Assembly (NCBI RefSeq): GCF_011745365.1 | Contig: NW_024468910.1 | Coordinates: 4,740,068 to 4,804,067, forward strand | DNA from: Cryphonectria parasitica EP155 | Taxonomy: Eukaryota > Ascomycota > Sordariomycetes > Diaporthales > Cryphonectriaceae | DNA: 64,000 bases | Reading direction: 5' to 3' | Shown here: positions 1 through 12,286 of the stretch, in pieces | Layout: each line of letters starts with the position of its first letter | How positions within the stretch are numbered: the stretch's first letter is position 1 | Program-made: the position numbers and the translations under genes | Notes under the pieces: generated by a model | What the model was told of the DNA's origin: nothing | The model's database searches: none | What the model saw: the letters and a program-made list of their open reading frames with translations, nothing else

Positions 1-3000
1 AGCTTTACTTCAGAAAAGTTCTCAACAAATAGCACTATAATGCATATATCGAACTATTAAACAACTGCTTCATATAATGCATAAATAAGAAGATAAAATA
101 ATAGCAATACAAAACAGTATTCTGTATAATTTATATTAATAATAAGATTAGCAACTAGCATTAATAGAATAAAAACTAGAAATAATAATAATATAAGCAA
201 AAGCAAGCTAAGAAGCTTGCTTGAAAAGCAGCAAAGCAAGCTTAGAAGAAGAATAAGCAGTTTTTAACAGCTTTAAAAGAATAGAATCGCTTATAAAGGA
301 ATTGCAGATAATTAGATCAGAATAATTCCTATATAAAGCTTTTAAAGCAAACTATGCTTATATTAAGCTCAACATATATATTTAAGAATATAAATATAGC
401 ATACTATTGAATAGTAACATTCAGAAAAACTTTATATTCTTACATATCATTAATTAAGCATAATTACAATAGAAATAAAAAAGATGCTTATATACTCTTA
501 ATACTATAAAGAAACAATCTGTTTCATACAATTAAGAAATAATCAACAAGAAAACTAATCATTTATCTATCTTAATTCAAGAATGTATAATTAAGATTTC
601 TTTTAATATTATAAATATAATATAGCATGAGCTAATTATAAAACTTTTATAGCTCAAAGAGCATAATTCTCGAATCAATTGAACTACTAGCTAGATCTTA
701 TAAGAACAAGCTATATTCAAAGAAATAATTATAATCAATAATACAGAATAAAAATTAGTTATTAAAGAATACTCAGAAAAAGAAGCTTTATATAACTTCA
801 TATATACTTTCAAGTTAGCAGAACTAGCAATTCAAAGAGAAGAACCTAGTAATAAGCGAATCCAGATAGTGCTAGAATGCTAACAGATTAGCAAAACAAC
901 AGAAGCAAGGCTTTCAGCAAATCAGTTCACTCCGGAGCAATAAGAAGAAGCTTTAGAAAGTGAATTATAGATTTATACAAGAAAAATCTTAGAATTAAGC
1001 TCTCAAGCGCTCAGTTCAGCTTAGAACAAATGCTTAAAACTCTTAAAAACATTATCAAAAACAACAAACGAAAAGAAGTATGCTTAATAGTATTTACTAT
1101 TCCTCCAGATAGCAGAAACAATATATAAATTAGAACTAATACTTGCAAACTTATTATAAGAATACTACAAATTCAAGAAATTATTTCAAGAAGAATTGAA
1201 TATAGAATTATTAGAATACAGCTTATATAATCACGAGATCCTATTACAAGAAGGGAAATAGCTTAAATTTTTTCTTATCTACAGATTAGATAAAGCATAA
1301 TTAGAAGCACTTAGGAAGTATCTTAATAAAAATCTCAAAAAGAAATATATATAATTATTACAATTATTAGCAGAATATTCTATTCTGTTTATACTAAAAA
1401 AGAATAGCAAGCTTAAGCTATATATTAATTATAGATAACTCAATAATATTATAATCAAAAACTAATACTTATTATTACTTATTAAGAAATTATAAGATAA
1501 GCTATAAGGAGTATAGTAGTTTATAGTTCTAAATCTAAAAAAAGCTTATAATCTGATTAGAATAAAGAAAGAAGAAGAATAAAAAACTGCTTTCAGAATA
1601 TGCTATGAATATTATAAATATTTGATTATATTCTTCAGCTTAATAAATGCTTTAGCTTTATTCTAGAAAATAATCAATCATATTCTATATAAGCATCTGA
1701 ATCAATTTATTATTGCTTATCTCAATAATATTCTTATTTACTCTTGAATACTAGAAGAATATAAGAAATATATGAAAATAGTATTACAAATACTTTAGAA
1801 TGCGAAACTTCTTATAAAATCTGCAAAGAATTACTTTTATATACAAAAAATTAATTATTTCGAATTTATAATTAAGCTAGAATGCATTAAACTATAGAAG
1901 AATAAGATAAAAGCTATTAAGAACTAGCTAATTTCTAGAAATATTAGAAATATTAGGTTTTTTCTTAAATATATCAACTTTTACAAGCAGTTTATCAAGA
2001 ACTATAGCTGGATTGCATATTCTCTTACAAATCTTACCAAAAAAGAGCAGCTTTTCGAATAGATCTCCAAAGAATAAGAAGCTTTCGATAAGATCATTAG
2101 ATGCATTATCTTAGAACCAATTCTGTATAAAGCAGATCCTTATAAACCTTTTGAAATTGAAACTGATATATTGGAATATATACTTGAGGAATAACTTGAT
2201 TAGCAAGATGATTAAGAGCATTTAAGAATTATAAGTAACTTCTTAAAAAAGTTAAATAGCTTAGAAGTTAACTATAAAATCTCTGATTAAAAGCTTATAG
2301 CAATAGTGAAAATCTTCGAGAAATAGCAATATTATCTTATTAGCACATAATATTAAATCATTATTCATTCGAATTACAAGAATCTAACTATATTCATAAC
2401 AACTAAAGTCTTGAATAAGCAATAAGTTAGATAAGCAGAATTCCTTTTACAGTTTAACTTCAGAATCATATACTGCAAAAGCTTAGAAAATAAATAAGCA
2501 GATGCTCTTAGCAAGAGAATAGATCATTAAAATACAGATTTCTCAGATATATAGAATATTTTCGTTCAAAACAAGTTAGAAAATCTTATTAATGCATATA
2601 AAGAACTAAATACTGCTTTCAGAATTGAATTCTCAGAAAAGAATTTAAAATTAATAACTCCAGATAAATAAAATAGCTATATCAAGAATATATATAATAT
2701 ATCAATGCATAAGCATTAGAGAATCAGAGCAATCTATAAATATATTAAAAGATATTGAAATTTATTAGATTTTAGGAAAAGAATTGAAAACATTCTATAA
2801 TAATACAATAGCTATAAGAAGAATAAAGCAAAAAGATATAAGCCTTATAAACTACTATATCTCTTATTAATACTTACAACTATTTAGCAATTCATTAATT
2901 TAAACTTTATTATTAAGCTATTTCTTTTATAAGAATTCTTAACTAAAATGCAATATAATAGTATTCTAGTAATAATTTGCAAACTAAGCAAGTATGCTTA

Positions 3001-3946
3001 CTTTCTCTTCTATAAAAAAAGCAGCATAGCAGAAGAACTTGCATATGCATTCCTTAGAACGATTATTGCTAACTATAGCATACTAGAAGAAGTAATCTCT
3101 AATAGAAACAGAAAGTTTAACTCAAAATTTTGAACTTTGCTTATGAAATAGCTTGAAATATACTACAAGATATTTATAGCATTTCATCTGCAAACAGATG
3201 AACAGATGAAAAGAATAAACTAGATTATTGAGCAGTACTTTTAATATTATATTAATTAGAAACAGAATAATTGAATTAATCTATTGCTCCTTACATAGTT
3301 TGCTTATAATAGCGCAGATATAAGCATAATAAGGAAATTATTATTCTTCATACTCTATAAATATAACTTAATAGCTTATTATAAAGTATTATCAGAAGCA
3401 GATACAGAAGCTGCAGATAAAAGAATTAAGAAGATTAAGAAAATTTAGAAAGAGCTTTAATTAGAACTATAATTCGTTCAGAAACGAATAATGCAATATG
3501 CAAACTCCAAAAGAATCGAGAAACCAATTCTACAGAAGGGAAATAAGATTTATTTACTTTGAAAAAACATTAAAACAATCAAGCTTAGTAATAAGCTTGA
3601 TTATAAAATATTAGAATTATTTAAAATCTTGCAAAAGATTTTCCTAATTAATTATAAATTAGTATTATCTTATAGGATAAGAATATATCTAGTTTTCTAT
3701 ATCTTACTGCTAGAATTAGCAGTATAAGAAATATTAATGAATAATATAGCAGAGATAGAAAACAATAAACTAGAATACAAGATAGAAAAAATTCTTAAGC
3801 ATAGAAGCATAAATAGTACAAGGAAATATTTTATTAAATAGAAAGATTATTCAGCAAGCGAAAACTTATGAAAATTACAGAAAAATGTTAAGAATGCTTA
3901 GAAAAGAGTAGCTGAGTATTGAAAGAGAAAGAAAACTAGCATTTAG
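1..3946 (+). pseudogene. D pol remnant (protease-RT-RNase H-integrase-chromodomain)
   Basis: One reading phase can be followed from about 401 to the TAG at 3944-3946. The protease motif is seen as LLNSNIQKNF (401-430), where related elements have LLDSGA. The RT core is seen as AYLNNILIY with YLNN at 1718-1729, so both catalytic Asp are Asn. An integrase stretch (2948-3133) includes YNSILVIICKLSKYAYF, and a degenerate chromodomain follows at about 3780-3930. Many TAA, TAG and TGA stand where relatives have Gln, Trp or Arg. Preserved phase with scattered stops is what RIP produces rather than random indel decay. Not functional. Confidence 0.8.
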
Positions 3947-4557
3947 AATAATTGCTTTACTCTAAACTGAAATCCAGGAATCTCAGAAACCTTACTCTCC
4001 AGAAAACTCAATCAATCTATTACAGAATTCCTTATATCTACAGAATTCCAATCAAACTCCTCAAAAGAAAAATCTCTAACAGCTACAGCTAACTTCTTCA
4101 AAATAGCTTTCTATACAGCAATAGCAGTATAGTAATATTTCTCTTCAGCTTTCTTAGCTTCAATATAATCCAGCTTCTTTACATTATTAATACTGCAATA
4201 AATAGCATATATTATTTTCTCAAATCATATTCATTTCTACTTGCATAGCTGAAGAACTTTTTCCTTAGCAGCTTATAGCTCATTCTTCAGCTCTCAGTGC
4301 TAAGTAATAATCTTGCATAGCTCCAAAGAACTAATACTTTATATATTATATCGGAAACAATTAAGTTAAATACATTTAGTATAATAGAAAGAATCGAAAG
4401 AAGAAATTTAGCAGAAAGAAATATCTTAATCCTTACAAAACAAATAGAAAAATATAGTAAAAGAATGTTGAAGAATAGCAGAAAGAAAGCTTTCACATTC
4501 CTTAGTTTTTTGAGAATGGAACTTAGGAATACAAGATTTGTTGATTTTATTCAACAT
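3943..4557 (-). pseudogene. Antisense accessory ORF remnant of D
   Basis: Minus-strand frame of 615 nt starting ATG TTG AAT (begins MLNKINKSC) and ending with TAA (TTA on plus, 3943-3945) that overlaps the pol stop at 3944-3946. It aligns by eye with the antisense ORFs of E, I, A and B: basic N-terminus, a Cys-bearing segment, a Lys/Glu-rich helix. Several in-frame stops replace Gln/Trp codons. Function unknown; see the B copy (18063-18689) for the fullest description. Confidence 0.65.
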
Positions 4558-4649
4558 CTCAATTAGAAAAACAAGATTATGCATATAAAGAACTTGCTAG
4601 AATACTTACAGAAAAATGTTGAGAATAATAACTAATAGAAAGAAAATGA

Positions 4650-5096
4650 TATTATAATTCATTTAATATGCAGATTACGAAATAGATTACAAGCAATAAG
4701 AATCAGATATTAAGAATCTAATATTCTAATAGAATATTGATTATATAATCTAGGGTTAGGATTGCAATAGAGATGGATTACTGGATCATTAAGTAATCCA
4801 GTAAGCTTGGATTATCTAGATCAGTAGTAAGCTAGGATAAGCTATACTGAAAAGCTGAGTATATAACTATACGTTCCTTATCCTTAGATAGATTCGATAC
4901 ATAGCTCTTCAGTTGTTAATCTAAGTATCAGATTACTCTCTTACTCTAATAGCTCCCAAAGGCAGTAAATACTTGCATCATTTCTCAGAACTTGTATGAT
5001 TCCGTATTCAAGAATTTAATACTTTGATACTGCTCTTGTTAGCATAAACTCCTTTGTATACTTTGGAATCTTCGGATTACTGCAGTGCTCATTACA
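4650..5096 (+). repeat. 3' LTR of D
   Basis: 447 bp, from TATTATAATTC (mutated form of TGTTATAACCC) to GCTCATTACA. It contains the family core: TATATAA after the left arm of an inverted repeat, and the right arm AGCTCTTCAGT. The U3 has GATC/GGATTA-type short repeats, as in E and I and unlike A/B, H, C or L. Confidence 0.85.
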
Positions 5097-5724
5097 TATA
5101 AGCATAATAAAGAAATTACTATTCTTTATACTCTATAAATATAATTTAATAGCTTATTACAAAGTATTACTAGAAGCAGATATAGAAGCTATAGATAAAA
5201 GAATTAAGAAGATTAAGAAGATTTAAAAGAAATTCTAGTTAGAATTACAATTCGTTCAGAAATAAATAATGCAGCATACAAATTCCAAAAGAATTAAAAA
5301 ACTAATCTTACAGAAGAGAAATAAGATCTATTTACTTCGAAAAAATATTAAAATAACTAGATTTAGCAATAAACTTAATTATAAGAAATTAGAATTATTT
5401 AAAATCTTGCAACAGATTTTCTTAATTAATTATAAGTTAGTATTATCTTATAGAATAAGAATATACTTGGTTTTCTATATCTTACTACTGAAATCAGCAG
5501 CATAGAAAATATTAGTAAATAATATAGCAGAAGTAGAAAATAATGAATCAGAGTATAAAGTAAAGAAGATTCTCAAGCATAGAAGCATAGATAGCATAAG
5601 AGAATATCTTATTAAATGGAAAGATTACTTAGCAAATGAAAATTCGTAAGAATTATAGAAAAATATTAAAAATGCTTAGAAAAAAGTAGCTGAGTATTGA
5701 AAAAGAAAAGAAACTAGCATCTAG
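5097..5724 (+). pseudogene. E pol C-terminus: integrase end and chromodomain
   Basis: In one phase to TAG at 5722-5724. The stretch 5269-5505 reads through the integrase C-terminal linker (QKRNKIYLLRKNIKITR, then YRIRIYLVFYILLL) and is followed by a chromodomain-like segment (about 5540-5700: EYKVKKILK, YLIKWKDY). Stops interrupt the end of the domain. Confidence 0.75.
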
Positions 5725-6335
5725 AATAATCGCTTTGCTTCAAACCGAAACTTAGAAGCTTTAGAAATCTTACTTTCCAGGAAATCCAACCAGTTTATTA
5801 CAGAATTCCTTACATCTACAGAATTCTAATCAAATCTCTTAAAGAAAGAATCTCCAGCAATTATAACCAACTTCTCAAATACAGCCTTCTATACAGCAGT
5901 AGCAGCATAGTAATATTTCTCTTCAGCTTTCTCAGCTTCAATGCAATCTAGCTTCTCTATATTGTTAATATTATAATAAATAGCGTATATCATCTTTTCA
6001 AACTATATTCTTTTCTGCTTATATAGCTAAAGAATCTTCTTCTTAGCAGCTTATAACTCATTCTTCAGCTCTTAGTATTGAATAGCAATCTTATATAGCT
6101 CTAAAGAACTAATATTCTGTATATTGTATTGGAAATGATTAAGTTAAATGCATTTAGCATAATAAGAAGAATTAAGAGAAGAAATCTTATAAGAAGAAAT
6201 ACTCTGATTCTTACAAAATGAATAGAAAAGCATAGTAAAGGAATTTTGGAGAATAGCGGAAAGAAGACTTTTATATTCCTCAGTTTTTCGAGAATGAAAC
6301 TTGGAAATACAAGATCTGTTAATTCTATTTAACAT
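5721..6335 (-). pseudogene. Antisense accessory ORF remnant of E
   Basis: 615-nt minus-strand frame, same length as in D. It starts MLNRINRSCISKFHSRKTEE and is open to 6144 (through FCKNQSISSYKISS and YYAKCI, a degenerate Cys cluster), then has stops to the terminal TAG (CTA at 5721-5723), which overlaps the pol stop at 5722-5724. Same gene as in A, B and I; unknown function. Confidence 0.65.
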
Positions 6336-6426
6336 CTTGATTAGGAAAGCAAGATTATGCACAATAGAGCCTGCGGAATAACTTATAAACGATTATTAAG
6401 AATAATAACTGATAGAAGGGAGATAA

Positions 6427-6863
6427 TATTATAATTCATTTAATATGCAGATTATAAACAGATTATGAATAATAAGAATTAGATATTAAGAATCCAACGT
6501 TCTAACTAAATATTGATTATATAATTCAGGATTAGAAATATAATAGAGATGAATTACTGAATTATTAAATAATCTAGTAAGCTCGGATTATCTGAATCAG
6601 TAGTAAGCTAAGATAAGCTATACTGAAGAGCTGAATATATAAGGATACATTCATTATCATTAGATAGATTTAGTACATAGCTCTTCAGTTATCAATCTAA
6701 GTATCAGATTACTCTCTTACTCTGATAGCCCCAAAGGCAGTAAATACTTGCACGGTTACTCAGTTGTGTTTTCCGTATTCAAGGCCCGCACCTAGCACTG
6801 CTCTTGTTAGCATAAACCCCTTATGTACTTTGGAATCTTCGGATTACTGCAGTGCTCATTATA
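6427..6863 (+). repeat. 3' LTR of E
   Basis: 437 bp, starts TATTATAATTC and ends GCTCATTATA (ancestral TTACA). Contains the ATATATAAGG promoter core flanked by GAAGAGCT and AGCTCTTCAGT. Same U3 type as D. Confidence 0.85.
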
Positions 6864-7297
6864 CTAAGAAATACTTAGAATTAACTTATATTCTGCTATA
6901 TTTATAATATTAAAAACAATAGATATTATATAATCTTGAATTAAGATTAATAGATAATCAGTTTTTATATTAATTATATCTTAATTATATGCAATAATTT
7001 ATTCTTCTATAATAAGAAGATTATAGATTTTCTTCTTCTAATGCTAATTAATATATACTTTGTTAATAATTCTGAGAAATATAAAGTTTTCTTAAGTACT
7101 ACTATTCAATAGAGCTCTATATTTATTTCTATAAATATAAATATTGAGTTTTATATGTATTTTGTTTCTGCTGTATATAGTATATAGAAATCTTTAAGCT
7201 CTAATTATTTATAATTTCTTTATAAACAATTCTTCTCTTTTGAAATCTAAGCTTATTATGCTGCTTTTTAAGCAAGCTTTCTAACTTATTGCTATTT
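6864..7297 (-). mobile_element. Gypsy C, inner fragment (protease region)
   Basis: Minus-strand sequence collinear with the protease-linker region of I (44430-44830) and G (38576-38970). It was cut off from the rest of C (22195-24668) by insertion of A: bases 7293-7297 (TATTT) are repeated at 22190-22194, and removing A restores the continuity seen in I (TTGCTGCTTATACTAATA). Coding capacity destroyed by stops. Confidence 0.8.
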
Positions 7298-7753
7298 TGT
7301 TATAACCCATCCAACATGCAGATCACGAAAACAAGTCACGAGTAACAAGGACCAGGTGTTAAGAACCCAACGTTCTGATAAAGCATTGATTACATAACCC
7401 AGGATTAGAGTTGTAAAGGAGGGAGGATCGTTGAGCTCGCTAGCAATCCCAACAAGCTTCACACCTTGAATCGCTAGACTCGCCAGCGATCCCAACGAGC
7501 TGTACTGAAGAGCTGAATATATAAGAATATATTCATTATCATTAGATGAATTTAGTATATAGCTCTTTAGTTATTAATCTAAGTATTAGATTACTTTCTA
7601 CTCTAATAGCTCTAAAGGCAGTAAATACTTGTATTGCTTACTAAGACTTGTATGGTTCTGTATTCAAGAATTTAGCATTTTGATACTGCTCTTGTTAGCA
7701 TAAACTCTCTTTGTATACTTTGGAATCTTCGGATTGCTGCAGTGCTCATTACA
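7298..7753 (+). repeat. 5' LTR of A
   Basis: 456 bp, TGTTATAACCC...GCTCATTACA. The left half is among the least mutated LTR sequences here. U3 carries a doubled motif built on CTCGCTAGCAATCCCAACAA and CTCGCCAGCGATCCCAACGA (about 7434-7500). TATATAAG follows at about 7517. Confidence 0.92.
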
Positions 7754-7810
7754 TTTTGATAATTCTTATTCAAGAACAGTTCAGTATTATTCTCTTGAGC
7801 AATACGGAAT

Positions 7811-9721
7811 ACAATAGCTTTTCTAGGAATTTCTTCGTTCTTGCATGCTTCTACTTAGAAAGAATTAGTTAATCAGATATACTAGCTCATTTAGCGAATT
7901 CAGAATCTATGCAAATAATAGCAAGCTTAGAGCGCTATTATTGCTAATTAATAAGCTTAGCTAGCTTAATAAGCTCAGCAAGCGCAGTCTATCTCTATAA
8001 CTATTAATAGTATTAGAAAAGCATATAAGATGAATAAGCTTGCTATATATAATAGCAATTAAAAAATGCTATATAGATTTCTTATTTACTGCAGAGTGTA
8101 TTTCCTGCATTATAAGATTCAGTTTACTAAGAAATCTGAGAAAGTTATTCTTACAGAAACTCATTTCGAAAAAAATGCTCTTATCTAATATAAGCCTTCT
8201 CTATATAATTACTTAGAGTATCAGAATAATCCCAATATACATACTCAGAGTACTAAAGATATATTTAATTCTTTTGAAAGCTTTGAGAAAGCTTTTAAGA
8301 AAACTTTTAATAATTCTAACAAAGAATATACTATAGCTTAGCAGCTTATAAATCTCAAACAGATTAAATCAGCTTCTGCTTATATAATCAGATTCAAGCA
8401 ATTCTTAGTATAATTCCTATAGAAAGATAAGAATCTTATGAAGTATTATTATAAGAAATTTAAGAATAATATTAAAAATGAAATCTTTAAGCAGAATTAG
8501 CTAAAGAACTTTGCAATATTCTCTAATCAAGCTATCTGCATTAATAATCATCTATATGAATAATAAATAAAGAAGTTCAAGAAGAAAGAAAGCTAGACTT
8601 AAAGATTTCCAGCTAATATAAACAAGAAATTCTAAAATAAGAATAGCAATTAATATAGCAGTATAGCTTAGAGCAATACTATGCATACTGATTCTATAGA
8701 ACTCAATACAGCTAATAGATAGTATAGCAAAAAGAATAATATTACTTGCTATAACTGTAATAAATAAGAATATATAGCATGCAACTGCTATCAATTCTGA
8801 AAAAACAAATAGCAATCAGTTCAGAAAGAATGCTAGATGAATATTGCTTAGCAACAGAAATCTAATCAATTAAGCAAAAACACTCCCTTGGAACAAGTAT
8901 TAAACTCTATTAATTATAGAAATCTTAGCTGAATATTCTGCTATAATAATAACTGCTTAATATACTTCTTAAATAAGAAAGATTCAGAATAGTTCCCTTA
9001 GAAATCTAAATGCTGCAGATAAATAGCAATAGCAAAATGAGAATATATACTCAGTATTCCTACGAATAGCAACTCGAACTGCTCTAATATTATAGAATAG
9101 AGCATTTAAGCATTGGAAAAAGAGCTTAGTAATAATACTCTTCAACATTCTTTATTACTTATACTAAGCATTATAATCAGAAATATGAATAAGGAATAAT
9201 ATCTTCTTAGCTACTAGTATAAACATTTAAGCAATATAGAGAATGCTTCTCAAGCAATAGAAGGATCAAGCTAGAGCAAACAATCTAGCAGCCTGCAAAA
9301 GCTTTCTGCAAACAATATACCTAATAAGCCTAAAGAAAGATTTCTCTTCAGCATTGAATAGAATAAGGAAATAATATGAATTAAATATTTTATTTATAGA
9401 ATAAAGCTAGAGAAGCTTTTCATCTGCATTCTCTTGCAAAACATCAAAGTACAAGAAAATAAGAATTCTCAAATCAGCTTACTTTACAATCTACATTATA
9501 AATTAGCTTAAATCTTCTATATCTATTATAGCTGCAGAATACATTTCTTAGAGAAGATGCAATACAAATGATTCCCTATCAGAGAATTAGAATAAATTCT
9601 TCAGGCTATTGAAGAACAGAAACTCTACTTCAGAGAAATTCTCAATAAGCAATACTACAATGCATATATTAAGCTATTAGATAATTGCTCCATGCAATAT
9701 ATAAATAAAAAGATAGAGTAA
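7811..9721 (+). pseudogene. A gag remnant
   Basis: 1911-nt frame from a position equivalent to the start used for B, to the gag/pol junction. Capsid-like N-terminal half, then a retroviral-type zinc knuckle at about 8747-8790 reading CYNCNK*EYIACNCY: C-x2-C-x4-Y-x4-C, where the Tyr stands for the His of CCHC (CAT to TAT). Numerous stops at Gln/Trp positions. The length is a multiple of three and equals that of H gag, so decay is by substitutions. Confidence 0.8.
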
Positions 9722-11778
9722 TAGCAATGCAAAATAATACTCTGTACAATTCATATTAATAACAAGATTTGCAACTAGCATTAACAGAAAAAAGATTAGA
9801 AATAATAATAATATAAGCAAAAGCAAGCTAAGAAGCTTGCTCAAGAAGTAGCGAAGTAAGCTTAGAAGAACAAATAGTTCTTAATAAATTCAAAAGAACA
9901 GAATTGCTTGTAAAGAAACTGCAGATAATCAGATCAGAATAATTTCTATATAAAGCTTTTAGAACAGATTATGCTTATATCAAGTTCAATATATATATTC
10001 AAGAATATAAATACAGCGCACTATTAAACAGTAATACTTAGAGAAACTTCATATTCCCATATATTATTAATCAGATATAACTACAATGAAAATAAAAGAA
10101 GCGCTTATATACCCTCAGTATCATAAAAGAACAATCTGTTACATATAATCAAGAAGTAATTAATAAGAAAACTAATTATCTATCTATTTTAATCCAAGAA
10201 TATATAATCAGAGCTTCTTTTGATATCACGAATACAGCATAATATAAGCTGATTATAAAACTTCTATAGCTTAAAGAGCATAATTCTCGAATTAATTGGA
10301 TTACTAGCTAGATCTTATGAAAACAAGCTGTATTCAGAGAAATAGTTACAATCAACAATGCAGAATCGAAGCTAGTGATTGAAGAATACTTAGGAAAAGA
10401 AGCTTCATACAACTTCCTATATATCTTCAAACTAGCAGAGCTAGTAATTCAAGAGGAAGAATCTAGTAACAAGCGAATTTAAATAGTACTAGAGTATTAA
10501 TCGGTTAGCAAAACAACGGAAGCGAAACTCTTAGCAAGTTAGTTCGCTCTGAAGCAATAAGGAAAAGCTTTAGAAAGTGAATTATAAATCTATACGGGAA
10601 AAACCTCGAAATCAGGCTCTCAAGCGCTTAGTTTAGCCTGGAGCGAATGCTTAAGGCTCTCAAAAACATTGCCAAAAACAACAAACGAAAAGAAGCATAC
10701 TCAACAGTATCTACTATTCCTTCAGATAGCAGAAACAATACAAGAATTAGAATCAATACTTGCAAACATATTACAAGAATATTACAAGTTCAAGAAACTA
10801 TTTTAGAAAGAATTGGATATAGAATTACCAGAATACAGCTTATACAACTACAAGATCTTATTACAAGAAGGAAAACAGCTCAAATTCTTCCCTATTTACA
10901 GATTAAATAAGATGCAGCTAGAAGCATTTAAGAAGTATCTCAACAAGAATCTTAAGAAAGAATATATATAACTATTGTAATCATTAGCAGAATATCTTAT
11001 TCTGTTTATATTTAAGAAAAATAGCAAGCTTAAGCTATATATTAATTATAAGCAATTTAATAATATTATAATTAAGAACTAATATCTGTTATTACTTATT
11101 AAGAAACTATGAAATAGATTGCAAGAAGCATAATAGTTTATAGTTCTGAATCTGAAAGAAGCTTATAATCTAATTAGAATAAAGAAAGGAGAAGAATGGA
11201 AAACTGCTTTCAGAATATGCTATAAATACTATGAATATTTAATTATGCTCTTTAATCTAATAAATATCTCAGCTTTATTTCAGAAAATGATTAATTATAT
11301 TCTATGCAAGCATTTAAATCAATTTATCATTGCTTACTTTAATAATATTCTTATTTACTTTCGAATATTGAAAGAATATAAGAAATATATGAAAACAGTG
11401 CTGCAAATGCTTTAGAATGCAAAGCTTCTTATAAAACTTGTAAAGAATTACTTTCATATACAAAAGATCAATTATCTCGAATTCATAATCAAGCTAGAAT
11501 GCATTAAGCTATAGAAAAACAAAGTAGAAGCTATTAGAAATTAGCTAGTTCCCAGAAATATTAGGAATATTAGATCTTTCTTCGAATATATTAATTTCTA
11601 CAAATAGTTCATCAAGAATTATAGCTGAATCACACATTCTCTTATAAATCTTATCAAAAGGAATCAGCTCTTCAAATAAACTTTCAAAGTATAAGAAGCT
11701 TTTGATAAAATCATCAAGCATATTACTTCAAAACCAGTTCTATATAAAGCAAATCTCTACAAATCCTTTGAAGTTAAG
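9718..11778 (+). pseudogene. A pol, 5' part (protease, RT, start of RNase H)
   Basis: Phase is -1 relative to gag. Protease LLNSNT*RNF at about 10021. RT palm about 11000-11400, with AYFNNILIY for AYLDD at about 11330-11350. Truncated at 11778 by insertion of B after FEVK; the continuation (TNASEYVLRE) begins at 19238. Confidence 0.82.
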
Positions 11779-12230
11779 TGTTATAACCCATCCAACATGC
11801 AGGTCACAGAACAGATCACGAGTAACAGGAACCAGGTATCAAGAACTCAACATCCTAACAAAGCATTGATTATATAACCCAGGATTAGAGTTGTAAAGAA
11901 GGGAGGATCGTTGGGCTCGCTAGCAATCCCAACAAGCTTCACATCTTGAATCGGTAGACTCGCCAGCAATCCCAACAAGCCTTACTAAAGAGCTGAATAT
12001 ATAAGAATACATTCATTACCATTAGATGGATTCAGTACATAGCTCTTCAGTTGTTAATCTAAGTATTCAGTTTCATACTCTGAGTAGCCCCAAAGGCAAT
12101 AAATACTTGCATTGCTTATTAGGACTTATACAGTTCCGTATTCAAGGATTTGATATTTTGATACTGCTCTTATTAGCATAAACCTCTTCATATACTTAGG
12201 AATCTTCAGATTGCTACAGTATTCATTATA
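11779..12230 (+). repeat. 5' LTR of B
   Basis: 452 bp, starts TGTTATAACCCATCC and ends ATTCATTATA. Carries the doubled CTAGCAATCCCAACAA-type U3 motif and the TATATAAG core inside the GAAGAGCT / AGCTCTTCAGT inverted repeat. Confidence 0.93.
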
Positions 12231-12286
12231 TTTTGATAACTCTTATTCAAGAATGGTTCAGTATTATCTCTTGAGCAATACGGAAC

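Larger units (their letters stand above)
1..5096 (+). mobile_element. Gypsy chromovirus D, 3' part (5' end outside window)
   Basis: Plus-strand Ty3/Gypsy element entering the window at the gag/pol junction and ending at its 3' LTR at 5096. Order: protease, RT, RNase H, integrase, chromodomain, convergent antisense ORF, purine tract (4637-4649), LTR. The base after the LTR resumes inside the integrase of another plus-strand Gypsy copy (E), and D carries the equivalent sequence at about 3318, so D was inserted into E. The 5-bp flank after the LTR is TATAA; the matching left duplication lies outside the window. Confidence 0.85.
5097..6863 (+). mobile_element. Gypsy chromovirus E, 3' part
   Basis: Plus-strand integrase C-terminus, chromodomain, antisense ORF, purine tract (AGAAGGGAGATAA, 6414-6426) and 3' LTR ending at 6863. 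The upstream part was displaced by insertion of D and lies outside the window. To the right, at 6864, a minus-strand Gypsy (C) begins in mid-element, so E is inserted in C. Confidence 0.8.

Noticed and set aside
57..239. Leucine-rich, membrane-like minus frames recurring at 57-239, 14177-14362, 51854-52036 and, mirrored, 22147-22332 and 44811-44993
   Set aside because: They lie at the same gag/pol junction of each element on the antisense strand. Lys/Gln-rich AT-rich coding sequence reads as Leu/Phe/Ile when reversed; no independent conservation.
4287..4496. 69-codon minus frame as an independent gene in D
   Set aside because: It overlaps the antisense accessory ORF in another phase and has no counterpart in A, B or I.
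7292..7495. 67-codon minus frame over the A 5' LTR
   Set aside because: Lies within the LTR left half; no homologue in the other LTRs once mutated. Non-coding.
8552..8815. 87-codon hydrophobic frames at 8552-8815, 13055-13318, 57350-57613 (minus) and 36591-36854 (plus)
   Set aside because: All are exact antisense shadows of the gag zinc-knuckle region; similarity between them simply follows gag similarity.
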